Part shown: one piece after another, positions 12,630-24,900 of the stretch | Position numbering within the stretch: the stretch's first letter is position 1 | Layout of the letters: every line of letters starts with the position of its first letter | Source of the DNA: Protonemura montana | Taxonomy: Eukaryota > Arthropoda > Insecta > Plecoptera > Nemouridae | NCBI GenBank assembly: GCA_947568835.1 | Contig: OX387607.1 | Coordinates: 16,915,701-16,979,700 of the forward strand | DNA: 64,000 bases | Direction: 5' to 3' | Notes under the pieces: model-generated | The model's input: the letters and a program-made list of their open reading frames with translations, nothing else | What the model was told of the DNA's origin: nothing | Database searches by the model: none | Program-made: the position numbers and the translations under genes

Positions 12630-15600
12630 TTATGCTGCTTCGCCCTCGCCTTCCTCCTCTTCAGCGGAGGCGGTAAGCATAGCGATCAGTTTCGCTGTGT
12701 CAATCTGACCGGCGTCGTCGATCTGCATTTGCTCGTAAGCATCGTCAACTTCTTTCTGGGAGAATTTGTCTCCCCAGGTCATCAGAGCGTGGCTCAACCT
12801 GAACAAATGCGAGGAAAAGAACAACTTTAGTTGGTGCCAATCGTTTCACAACATTTCTGATAGGTAATTGTTATAATTGTATGTGGTTCTTTTGTTATTG
12901 GAAAATTGTCAGGACTGCTCTTACCCTTGATAAAGTAACAGGTACAAGTTACGAAACGTTGGGAAATTCAGTTGTTCTTCACTTAGCATTCAAAACCCAG
13001 TTGAAATAGTTTTTCTAAAAACTTGTGCTAAGTTTACATCAAGTAGACATGAGGTCTGATAGGGTTTGTTCGGGTCAGTTTTTTCAGAACCTATTTGAAA
13101 TTCAATTTTCTAACGGCTTGCAAATAAAGCTAAAACTATGATGGTTTTTAGACTCATGTCTACTTGATTTATCCTTAGAACTAGTTCTTCTTAAAGCTAC
13201 AACTATCTGTTGTGGTAAGTATCGAACTTGCTATGTTAAGATTAAATTGTGGTCATAAAAAGAAATCTAAAAAGTCTACTTGGATATTTGATTTTCTTTC
13301 ATTAATCTTAGCTGAGCTTGGGTCTTGAAAAGTGTTTAGTCAAATCTACTCTAGTAGCAGCTAATTCCTTGGAAGCGAGTCCCAAAAAACCTAGATTTTC
13401 TTACAACCTGTACTCAAAAGTAATATTGACCAAAACCACTTCTAGCTGCTGCAGGTTTATAAATTGTATTCCCAAAAATTCTTGATATTTTTAAAAGCAT
13501 TGTGTGACTTTGTGTGCTCAGCTTTCAAGATCATCAAGTTTTTATCAGATTTTCCTTACTTATTTGAGACATCATTACACACATTCTGTCATCTTTTCAG
13601 CAAAGTTTTAGTGTTTTTCTAGTGTTCTTGGATCTCACCTCTCACTGTCGATCTTGCCTTCGCTGTCGAATGTCTTGAAAGCTCCAATGACGACGTCGTC
13701 CTCATCAGATCCTGCAGAAGAAACAATTGGCAATTGTATTTCACGAACGTAAATCGACAAACAATGCGATAATTCCATCGATTTGGTCAGTAAAGTTGAT
13801 ATTCATCATGAATATTTCAGTTACTTACTCGGTTATAGAACATCATGTCCAAATCAGGTTGTTATTTGTGTGGATTTGTGTGGGGCGACAAAAACCATGC
13901 TCTACCTAACCTTGATTTCAACCTCAACAAACGTAAACTCAAACATAAACTGGACACACATCTCAATTGTTGCTATGGGGAGTTGATTAAGGGAGGATAT
14001 TGTAATAAAAGATAACTAAAATTGCAACACATTTCAACGAAAAAGGTCATAAAAACATTTTAAAAATCGTGTTACCATCATGCTTGCAGTTTGAGACTCT
14101 AAAAGCTTATGGATTTGAAAAACTAAGGGTAGTTTTTCGATAGCGTTTGCAATAATGTCTAGAAAATTGATGAAATGAATCCAAAGTCCAACCGAATTTG
14201 TGTGGGACTGAAAAAGCATTTAAAGTGGAAACCCATGCATTTAAAAGATGTCAAGTCCACAAATGAAATATTTGCTGGTCTTTGTGGTTGTGTTTCTCAC
14301 CTCCGGACATGCGGGTGGCGAAAAGGGTCAACAGCTGGGTGAAGTTGATTGGTCCAGGGGCCTCGTTGACCATCTCATCGAGCTCCTTCTCGACGCACAG
14401 GCGACCCAAGTTGTCGTAGGTGGCCCTCAGGTCGTTCTTGCCGATGATGCCATCCTTGTCGTGGTCCATCAGCTGGAAAGCCTGGGAGGAAAAAACATAA
14501 CGAATGTTATTTTGTGAATAGCAGTTAAGGTTTAAATTAAAAAATAGAATATTGCGCTCGGAATTGTTTGTTTTCATGATTACTTCGGTAAATTGGTCAT
14601 AGACTCATGTCATACTTTGTCTAACTTTAGCACTAAGGCATGTTTTTGTTTTGTTTGGGAATCATATTGGTTCCTTGTTCCTGTAGAGGGAGCTTATAGG
14701 CGAGCTTCCTCGTTCAGAAATAACTGACTCTCGACAGACAGTGATTTTCCACGGCCTTAGAAATACGATCACCGCTTGATTGTAGCTTCTAATCGGAGAC
14801 AGTTGAAACGTGACGCAGTTCCTATTGTTGAGATGAACAATTGACAGAAATACTTTTTTTTTTGGCAAGAGCTGCTTAGCGTTTGGCTCCCGGCCTGATT
14901 TTACAGACAGGTCAGAAATAAGTTAACTCCCAGCGATTTTAGGCTCCGGAACTGAACATTCTTATCTTGCAATTTTAGTTCTCATTTTTTTCCGGTTGGT
15001 GTTTGAATGTTTAGACATTTAAATCGTAGTTTCTGAGACTGACCTCCCGCGTTTAGGTTCGTGAAGAAATGCACACGTCTTTCAAGGGGTTGCATGTGAA
15101 GGGGTTTCACGAGAAATTGACAAGATCATTATGTATGACTGGAAACGCGATGCCAAAATTAGGAAGATTTTTTTTCATTATTATCAACACTATAACGGTC
15201 TCAAAAATTGATGCCCAAACGGGGATTCTAACCCCGATCTCCACCTGTCGCGGGTGTTGCTCTAACCAATTGAGCTACTTGGACCCCGATCTCCACCTGT
15301 CGCGGGTGTTACTCTAACCAATTGAGCTACTCGGACACTGGCTTTTTGAGACGATTTTAGTGCATTTGAAAACAATGACGGATCTGCAAAGATTTTCATA
15401 TTTTAGTGAGTTTCTCGACGTTTACCTCCTTGAACTCGGCGACCTGCTTCTGCGAGAACATGGAGAAGACATTGGATCCACTTCGCTTGACGGCCTTCTT
15501 CGAACCCTTGGAGCTCGGGCGCTTCTCTTCGGCAGCTGGGGCAGGCGCAGGCGCAGGTGCAGCCTCGGCGGGGGCGTCGTCCTTTGCTACCTTCTTCTTC

Positions 15601-16997
15601 TTCTTTACTTTATCTTTATCCGCCTGGAACAGATAAAATCACAATCAATCTCGAGTTCTTTGTGCACTTTGTTAGAACTACCCTTTGATGAAATGTGCTG
15701 GACAAGTTCCTACATGCATTATTTCAGCTGTGTTTTCAATATTGATTGTTAAGACATTGTTGGGAAGTGTATAATTTTCTTATCTTCTCGATAAACCTAC
15801 TGAATATTACTGAAGTATTTCCCAAGAAAGCGAAAACAAGTGAAACTTTAACGTCACCGCAATACCATACCTAGATCTTGGTCCTGTGGCCTCAGCAATA
15901 AAACACAAGGATCTCATCCCTATCTTCTCTGAACGCACTGTCATTCCAGTCTCTAGCTCTAACTCGCCTTAAGTCCCTGACACAAATGAACTAAATTGGT
16001 CCAATGAAGGCGAGAGCTCGTTTTGTTCTTCCCAAGTCTAGTTCGGTGTAACACGAGACGCCGCGGAGGTCGGACTCTCGCTAAATAAAGACAGACGACG
16101 ACGTCGACGCTATCTGGGAGGCGTCCAAAAAAAAACGCGGGACTAAATTTAGCATCTGGCGTCGGCGTCTGTCTTTAGAACGCTGTGAAGGTTTTTGTGA
16201 CGTCACGTAGCTTCGTGGGGCTCTTAAAGAATTTTTTTTTTTTGAGTAAATCTTGCGAAATGTCTTGCGTTTGTTTTTAGATGTTAAGACCGCATAAAAT
16301 TTGAGACTTTAGAATGATATTGTTTTTGTTAACTTTGAGTCTTTGTCATGTAAACCAGATCCCTGTCAAATATTTATCAGCTTCTGAACCGTGGAGTGTC
16401 ATTTGAATTTATTACATCAAGTTGGTGCAGAAATTAAAATATCTGAGCGACTTCACGCGAGTCAATTGCTGAGTTGCCGACCTCGCTCGGTAATTCAATG
16501 ATTTTTAAAGTGTTTTCGAACGATCATTTGATTAGTTTCCTGTCTTGCTAATGATAAAGTTGGCTTTCCAACATCAAGTCGTAAAGCAGATTGAAATTAA
16601 CCCTCGCAATGTTTGGTAGTGAACTAAAAACGATGATTCGATTTCACGCAGAATTAAAAACTCATCAAAGTTCTTAAAAAAATCGCACCGAAAATCTCTG
16701 CACTTGGGCAATTTGAATATGACGTCCATTTTCCGTAGGTTTGTGTCAAAAAACTCCAGACAATTTGCATTCACTGTTAGTCCAAAGGTAAATAACTTAA
16801 CAAAAAAAAAAAAAACACCAATGTGCGTTCACATCGCCTCGGAAAGCCGGAAAAACCGAAGAAAACTTTCTCACATAAAACTGCAATAAACTCCACCGCA
16901 AAGCGTTTTAAAAGTGCACTTTTCCTTCGTAGCTTGCTTTGTTATTTGTATGTCGTATCCACTTCACCGTAAAACAGCATAATCTTAGACTTACCAT
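12630..16997 (-). CDS. Mlc2: Muscle myosin regulatory light chain 2 (arthropod type)
   Basis: Five coding exons on the minus strand: 16995-16997 (the ATG alone), 15426-15623, 14301-14481, 13639-13711 and 12630-12798, with consistent phases; 207 residues. The product binds the myosin heavy-chain neck and regulates contraction. The N-terminus is Lys-rich (ADKDKVKKKKKV) then Ala/Pro-rich. It is followed by the phosphorylatable segment KRSGSNVFSMFSQKQ, a canonical EF-hand (DHDKDGIIGKND, about residues 73-84), the family block GPINFTQLLTLFATRM, ALMTWGDKF, and the acidic end EEEEGEGEAA. The single-codon first exon, the Ala/Pro head and the acidic tail are as in insect Mlc2, which is the basis of the taxonomic guess. 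Two intron positions are shared with the neighbouring paralogue at 5542-8646. The gene appears intact. Confidence 0.93.
12890..13180. repeat. Copy of a foldback repeat family (MITE-like), intronic
   Basis: One arm (about 12898-13053) reads GTCAGGACTGCTCTTACCC ... TTGTTCTTCACTTAGCATTC ... CATCAAGTAGACATGAG. Part of the inverted arm (AGACTCATGTCTACTTGAT) follows at about 13150. The same sequence recurs in both orientations at 23077, 25090, 33652, 34968, 35604 and 42577. No coding capacity. Confidence 0.7.
15170..15352 (-). repeat. tRNA-derived repeat with two tandem tRNA-like heads, intronic
   Basis: On the minus strand a complete 72-nt tRNA-like unit lies at 15213-15284, preceded by a second partial unit (15285-15335). 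The unit has a D-arm GCTCAATTGGTTAGAGC and a T-arm GGGGTTCGAATCCCC-type stem. The anticodon loop lacks U33, so it is a tRNA-derived repeat rather than a working tRNA. It is flanked by AACGGTCTCAAAAATTGATG, shared with the copies at 26470, 36321 and 36632. Confidence 0.75.
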
Positions 16998-18972
16998 TGT
17001 TAAATAAGAAGAATGGGTCTGCGAGTTGTTATCAAACTGAGAAGGCTGGATCTTCTGAGTCTTCTGTTAGCTCTTTTCATGAATTTGCTATTTGGCCCCC
17101 TCCTCTTCTCACCCCTCTTTCTGTGACCCCTGTGAGGGAGTCATTACCTTATTTAGAAACACACGCGGCTACTCACTGTGCCTAGGCACCGGTCTGAGAA
17201 AAGCGTACCCCACAGAAATAGAATGGACAGCGACGCTAGCTCGGCAAAGAATGAAGGTGCCGGCGCCCTGAGCGTTGTTTGCCGGCGTCGAGATGCACTG
17301 AAAACATTTGAGATGGGAGTCTAGTTCTCATCCCCCAATTAGCAGCAGGTAAAACCTGGCGTTTGATCAATTGAAACCTGCTATTTTATTTAATAACTTA
17401 GAAGATTTTACACCACGGTGTTTTTTTTATTTTTATTTGTGCGATTTAAAATGTTGACATCCGCGAATATTAGTTTCATTTGACTTCGTCAAGTGTTTCG
17501 ATTCTACCAAAACTAATCGCTGTCATTAACGTCACCGCTGCAGAATAATTAGAAGAAAAAACATAAAAATGGATAAATAATTACTTGTGAATATTTTCAT
17601 TTCATTTATTTATAGCTTGGGAGCAGATACAAGTGCATATTGTAGGTCCAAGTGGTAAATAACATTATTATGGAATGTAATCTAGTTAAAGGTAGTAAGT
17701 TAAGATTGTGAGTTACTTTTAGTTGTTAGCCTTCAATTAGTACTAGGGCTGTTTGCCAGAAATATTATCTCAACCTGTCGCCGGTCATATGAATTTTGCT
17801 TGAAATTACAACAGCCCAAAATATTGATGCTGTAATCTAAGTATTTGCATTACAGAAATTTGGCAGCACGCAGAGATGTTTCTTATTGTGATAGTGCCTA
17901 CAGTCGAGTTGGTTTCAATTTCTACTAAATTTTAAGCAAAATCTATTTTAAGCATCTTCCTTTTCACACGTGTGTTTCTCTAACTTGGCGGTTATCCATG
18001 CTATTTGCTCGCTACGATCTTCTTTCATCTCTCTCTAGCGACGTGGAAAGCATATCTTACAAGATGACTCACGTATCGCTCTGAAAATCACACACAAAAC
18101 AAATCGACAGAGTTCCTAAACACGATATTATGCATTCGATTTCTCGGTCACTCAGCAATTGACAACCGATATCGTCCAGGCATTCTGAGTTTCGTATATT
18201 TTTAGCAAAAAGACACTGACCTAGTTTCGAAGCCAACTCCCCGGTGATTTTCCAAAGGCATTTCCATTTTTATCCCACGAGCTATGTGAACAAGAGTATT
18301 GAAAGAAATCATCACATTTTGTTGACTAATTATTGTAATGACCGCAGTCATTCTAAATCTAAAAAAAATTACAGAGCAACACCCAATACAAAGTGAATGC
18401 AATGCAAAGCCAGATGAATCATTAGTTGAATTTCAACTTTCTTGTTATTGAAAACCGTATACAGATATTCTGCAATCCATTAGAACCTGTAAATATGTTG
18501 TTATTTTGATTTCCGTCCAACATGAAACATAAATATCCTCAAAACAATACAATTAGCAGAAATTAAACACATGCATGGCGTCATTTCAATATCGTCCATA
18601 CGGTCTATTCTTAAAAACACATTTTCAAATAATGACCGTTGAAAAAAACACACCAATATTCTGCATTTAAAATACAACCCGTCAATTCCTCGAGTATGAC
18701 ACGATGAATTGTTAGAGAGACCTGATCGAGATAATCAACGAGGCAGCATCATCAATTCTGTTGTCAAAATAATGACGGTTCTGAGAGAAGAGTTACCCCT
18801 GCCACAATAGACTCCACGCCGGTCACCATACCTGCTGGTCTACTTAGCTTTGCAGCGTTCCTCGAGCCATGCGTAAAGTACAGTTGCACTCGACGGGCAT
18901 GGCAGTACTAACACCTCGTTGACTCAATGTAATTACCAACAATCAGTTCAATTGTGATCAAGACTTCAACGA
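16998..18972. other. Intergenic region upstream of divergent Mlc2 and SOD-repeat genes
   Basis: The two genes are transcribed away from each other, so both promoters must lie here. A GC-rich pyrimidine stretch near 17090-17125 lies just upstream of the Mlc2 start. I identified no reliable TATA box, no coding exon and no repeat. Confidence 0.4.
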
Positions 18973-21900
18973 TGGAAGTAATGCAAGTGAAGTGGTACTA
19001 TTTAGTGCTACTGATCTGTATTTTAACAAGTAAGTTTCACTTTCAATACTAAATTTTAGTGACAAGCAGTGTCTCTGGTCTAACCCTGAAAAGGGATTGT
19101 CAGATATTTTAATGGCACCTGCATTGAGGCATATGGTAATACCTGAATGTTCAGTGCAGGGATTATGAGTTTTATTGAATGAGGCATATGAGGGATCGCT
19201 TGTATCTGGAAGACGTTCAGGTATTTCTCCAGTGATCCGCTAGCCTAGGTCCGGACACGGTTGACGTCGGCGGCGAGGTATGTCATGAGTCATTCACCTC
19301 GAATTACATGGGACTGATCTCATTTCCAAGGCGGTGCGCGGGAGATTCAAACGATGGAAGAAATACATTTCTAAAATAATTTGTCGGCTATTTTAATGCA
19401 CTTGCAATGTGGTGAATGGCGACAGGTTATTTTTTTTTGCTGGGGTTAAACGAATCGAAATGCGTGTGAGAAAAACACAAACAGATTTAGATTCAGTTGC
19501 GTTGAAATTTTTAATAGCACTTATAGAGATGGGAATCTAACTAAATTCAATAAATACAGAAAAAAATTTGCACCCCAATGTCTTGAAAAGAAATGATTTG
19601 GTTAAAATGATCTGTTACAACGTAAGTCCAATTACAAGTATATCATGAGAAGGTCATGTAGCATTATGAAATACGAGAGTGAGATATGATAAGAGTATAA
19701 TTTATCATTTCACAAGAATTTGTAACTCAATAGAAGCTTCAAGGTAGATTGCGGACCACCTGAAGTTAAGCAACACCGCGCTGAGTCAGGTATTGGATGG
19801 GTGACCATCATACACATGACCAGTGCTGTTCGGGAGAGAGTTTGGAGGGATGAAAGTTAAGCAACACTGCGCTGGGTCAGGTATTGGATGGGTGACCATC
19901 ATACACATGACCAGTTCTGTTCGGGAGAGAGTTTGGGGGGATGAAAGTTAAGCAACACTGCGCTGGGTCAAGTATTGAATAGGTGACCATCATACACATG
20001 ACCAGTTCTGTTCGGGAGAGAGTTTGGAGGGATGAAAGTTAAGCAACACTGCGCTGGGTCAGGTATTGGATGGGTGACCATCATACACATGACCAGTTCT
20101 GTTCGGGAGAGAGTTTGGGGGGATGAAAGTTAAGCAACACTGCGCTGGGTCAAGTATTGAATAGGTGACCATCATACACATGACCAGTTCTGTTCGGGAG
20201 AGAGTTTGGAGGGATGAAAGTTAAGCAACACTGCGCTGGGTCAGGTATTGGATGGGTGACCATCATACACATGACCAGTTCTGTTCGGGAGAGAGTTTGG
20301 GGGGATGAAAGTTAAGCAACACTGCGCTGGGTCAGGTATTGGATGGGTGACCATCATACACATGACCAGTTCTGTTCGGGAGAGAGGTTGCAGGGATGAA
20401 AGTTAAGCAACACTGCGCTGGGTCAGGTATTGGATGGATGACCATCATACACATGGCCAGTTCTGTTCGGGAGAGAGGTTGGAGGGATGAAAGTTAGTAC
20501 AGCAACTTCACTCGCCTTGCTTATCAACCTCTAGACAGCATGGATTTGTGGAGGAATCCTGTTGTTCGCGTTGTACCGTCCTTCGGAAGGGACGTTAAGC
20601 CGGTGGTCCCCTTGTTCTTCGACAGGAGTAGGCTACGTGCCGACACCGGGTTCATCCTCCTTTCCCAGACGTATCATCATCATCTACTCATTCACCGACG
20701 CCATTAGACCAGTGCCGCATGGCCTGTTATCAAAACAGTGCGTCGTTAAACACCACAAATATCTGACAGGTCCCAGCGATGCCATCCAGCTGACAGCGTT
20801 CGTGTCACAAAACGGTCTCCACGGGACGGTGACTTTCGAGGAGGGTCTCCCGACTGGCACTGTAACTATCAAGGTGGATCTTCAGGACGCCGTTGAGCCC
20901 TCGGAGTGGTCCTGGAGCGTCAGGACTCTGCCAGTTCTCTACTCCCAACTTGAAGGACGATGCAGCGATACGCAACTTGGGGACAGGTGAGCTGGGACCC
21001 TATAGGGTAGGGTTTATTGCCTGTTACTATTTGTTTGGTCAATGGGACTAGACCAGTAGGGACCCAGGCACCTAAACTTGGCACCCAGGCACCTAAACTT
21101 GGCACCCAGGCACCTAAACTTGCCACCTAGGCACCTAAACTTGGCACCTAGGCACCTAAACTTGGCACCTTGGCACCTAAACTTGGCACCTAGGCACCTA
21201 AACTTGGCACCTAGGCATCTAGACTTGGCACCTAGGCACCTAAACTTGGCACCTAGGCATCTAGACTTGGCACCTAGGCACCTAAACTTGGCACCTAGGC
21301 ATCTAGGCACGTCATATAGGCACCTAAACTTGGCACCCAGGCACCTAAACTTGGCACCTAGGCACCTAGACTTGGCATCTAGGCACCTAAACTTGGCACC
21401 TTGGCACCTAAACTTGGCACCTAGGCATCTAGGCACGTCATATAGGCACCTAAACTTGGCACCTAGGCACCTAAACTTGGCACCCAGGCATCTAGACTTG
21501 GCACCTAGGCATCTAGGCACGTCATATAGGCACCTAGACTTGGCATCTAGGCACCTAGACTTGGCACCTAGGCATCTAAACTTGGCACCTAGGCATCTAG
21601 GCACCTAAACTTGGCACCTAGGCACCTAGACTTGGCACCCAGGCACCTAAACTTGGCACCTAGGCATCTAGGCATCTAAACTTGGCACCTAGGCACCTAG
21701 ACTTGGCACCCAGGCACCTAAATTTGGCACCTAGGCATCTAGGCACCTAAACTTGGCACCTTGGCACCTAGACTTGGCACCCAGGCATCTAAACTTGGCA
21801 CCTAGGCATCTAAACTTGGCACCTAGGCACCTACACTTGGCCCCTAGGCATCTAGGCACGTCATATAGGCAACTAGGCACTTAGATAGAAGGCCACAACA

Positions 21901-24900
21901 TAACTGGTCGTTACATTTTTGAGAGGTTAGTTAGATAATAAAAGATCTGCATTGTTGTCTGGGATTCTCAAGCTGAGGGTAGAAGTTGAATTTCTTCAAA
22001 TGTAGGCCACTCCCAATGTTGCCAACCAATTAAACAACTCTCACTTTCCATTAAAATGTAATTTCTTTATTTGCACGTCAGCTTGCGTCACGGCCACTGC
22101 TAGTCATGGTTTGAAAACAAATGCGTTGTGAAAAACATATGACATTTCATTAAACCATAAACATGGTCTAAAGTTGATTTTATTTCCAACTTTTGCGACA
22201 AATTATGTTGGGTTTTTCTGTTGAGCTGTTGACAAGTTAAACAAGAAGATATAATTTAAATATGAGGTTGGAGTCTCAGAGCAAATGTTAAACTCTATTA
22301 ACTAAAATACCAACAGATCAAATAATTTAGATGATGGTGGTTGGTACTAGATGGCGACACCGTCGTTTCGAGAGTTAAACAATTTAATTTTTGCTATTTT
22401 TCACAGATAACACAGATTCGATTCTGAATTATTATGAAATAATCAGCATTGAGGCCTAAAACTCGGCGGCTTGATTGACCTTTAACAACATTTTCAATCG
22501 CAATTGTTTAATTTTAGAGGTTATGTTGAAAAATAATGGCTGCTTACGCCATCAGGTGCCATCAGGTGGCATCAGGTGCCATCAGGTGGCATCAGGTGCC
22601 ATCAGGTGCCATCAGGTGGCATCGTGTGGTGTGTTGCCGGCCTCGTTTGCTCAGCAGAAAGTTTAACATTAGCTCTGGGACAAGACTTAACCAATAAACC
22701 CAACGAAAGAATGTTTTTTGATGCAGTTGTTTCGTAAGTGTGACAGTCTAGTTAAAATGGCCGTCTGTTTAGGTTCCTGGATTTCGACGACCTCTTCGGG
22801 AGACTGAATCTGCCCAGCAACGACTCGAACGAGATCTCAAGCAAAGGTGGGAAACTTTCGATGACAGGAAGTGCAGGGATTTGGGGAAGATCGCTTTACT
22901 TCGAGGCTGCAGACGGAAGCGAACGCAGCGCTTGTGCGACGATCACGGTAAGTTGATGAACTAAAAGTTACCAAATAAAAGAAAATAAAGAAAATACTAA
23001 CTTAATTTGTAATTCGAAAATATGACCTTGAAAAATTGGCGTTTTTTTACTAACTAACCATAATTGTGTGTGTGGAAAATTGTCAGGACTGCTCTTACCC
23101 TTGATAAAGTAACAGGTACAAGTTACGAAACGTTGGGAAATTTAGCTGTTCTTCACTTAGCATTCAAACCCCAGTTGAAATAGTTTTTGTCAAAACTAAT
23201 GCTAAGTTTACATCAATTACTATTATTTGTAGTGTTTAACGACGCACTGTTTTGACATCTCGCCATGTGGCACTGGTCTAATGGCGTCGGTGAATGAGTG
23301 GATGATGATGAACCTAACCTAGACTAGAAGGGAGGAGGGGAAACCCGGTGCCGGCACGTAGCCTACTCCTGTCGAAGACCAAGGGGACCACCGGCTTAAA
23401 GTCCCTTCCGAAAGACGGTACAACGCGAACAACAGGATTCCTCCACAAATCCATGCTGTCGAGAGGTTGATAAGCAAGGCGAGTGAAGTTGCTGTACTAA
23501 CTTTCATCCCTCCAACCTCTCTCCCGAACAGAACTGGTCATGTGTATGATGGTCACCCATCCAATACCTGACCCAGCGCAGTGTTGCTTAACTTTCATCC
23601 CTCCAACCTCTCTCCCGAACAGAACTGGTCATGTGTATGATGGTCACCCATCCAATACCTGACTCAGCGCAGTGTTGCTTAACTTGCATCCCTCCAACCT
23701 CTCTCCCGAAGAGAACTGGTCATGTGCATGATGGTCACCCATCCAATACCTGACCCAGCGCAGTGTTGCTTAACTTTCATCCCTCCAACCTCTCTCCCGA
23801 ACAGAACTGGTCATGTGTATGATGGTCACCCATCCAATACCTGACCCAGCGCAGTGTTGCTTAACTTTCATCCCTCCAACCTCTCTCACGAACAGAACTG
23901 GTCATGTGTATGATGGTCAGCCATCCAATACCTGACCCAGCGCAGTGTTGCTTAACTTTCATCCCTCCAACCTCTCTCTCGAACAGAACTGGTCATGTGT
24001 ATGATGGTCACCCATCCAATACCTGACCCAGCGCAGTGTTGCTTAACTTTAATCCCTCCAACCTCTCTCCCGAACAGAACTGGTCATGTGTATGATGGTC
24101 ACCCATCTAATACCTAACCCAGCGCAGTGTTGCTTAACTTTCATCCCTCCAACCTCTCTCCCGAACAGAACTGGTCATGTGTATGATGGTCGCCCATCCA
24201 ATACCTGACCCAGCGCAGTGTTGCTTAACTTTCATCGCTGCAACCTCTCTCCCGAACAGAACTGGTCATGTGTATGATGGTCACCCATCCAATACCTGAC
24301 TCAGCGCAGTGTTGCTTAGCTTCGGTGATCTACCGGTGTTTCCAACACGGCAAACCGTTCGGCCTAAGTTTAGATCAAGTAGACATGAGTCTAAAAACAA
24401 TCAACTATTGGTTTTGTTTTGAGTTTAATTGTTTATTTGTTTCAGGTGTCAGGCGAAGCAAATGAAAAGATAGCCGTGGCAAGATTCAACTCCCACATCA
24501 CCGGTTCTATCTTCATGCGCTGGGTCGGCAGCTACCACACAGACTCGACAGATACTTTAATCTACACTGATCTTCAATCTGTCACTATAACAGAAGACAG
24601 AACCCTTGTAGAGCCCAGCAAACACAGTTGGAAGATCTACGCTACCGATGTACTGGACTCGGCAGCCGACAAAGCCAGAGACAACTGTGATTTCCTCCAG
24701 TTGGTCTTCAATCCAGTTTACTCCAACTCAACGCGGCCAGTGGGTGACCTGGATGTTAGGTTAGGGAAGGTGAAGATTGCTAGAATGGGTTTTAGGAGGG
24801 TGACCGTGTACCATGATTCTGCGTTGACTTCCATCACCGGTGATCTTCTGGATGGACAACGGAGTTTGTATTTCGTTGTCTTCGATGAAAAACATCCCGA

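Noticed and set aside
21014..21608. Long open frames on both strands (about 176-196 codons) of repeated APRHLNL-like heptapeptides
   Set aside because: They are the 21-bp minisatellite read in frame; the period is a multiple of three, there is no start or splice context, and the array lies in an intron.
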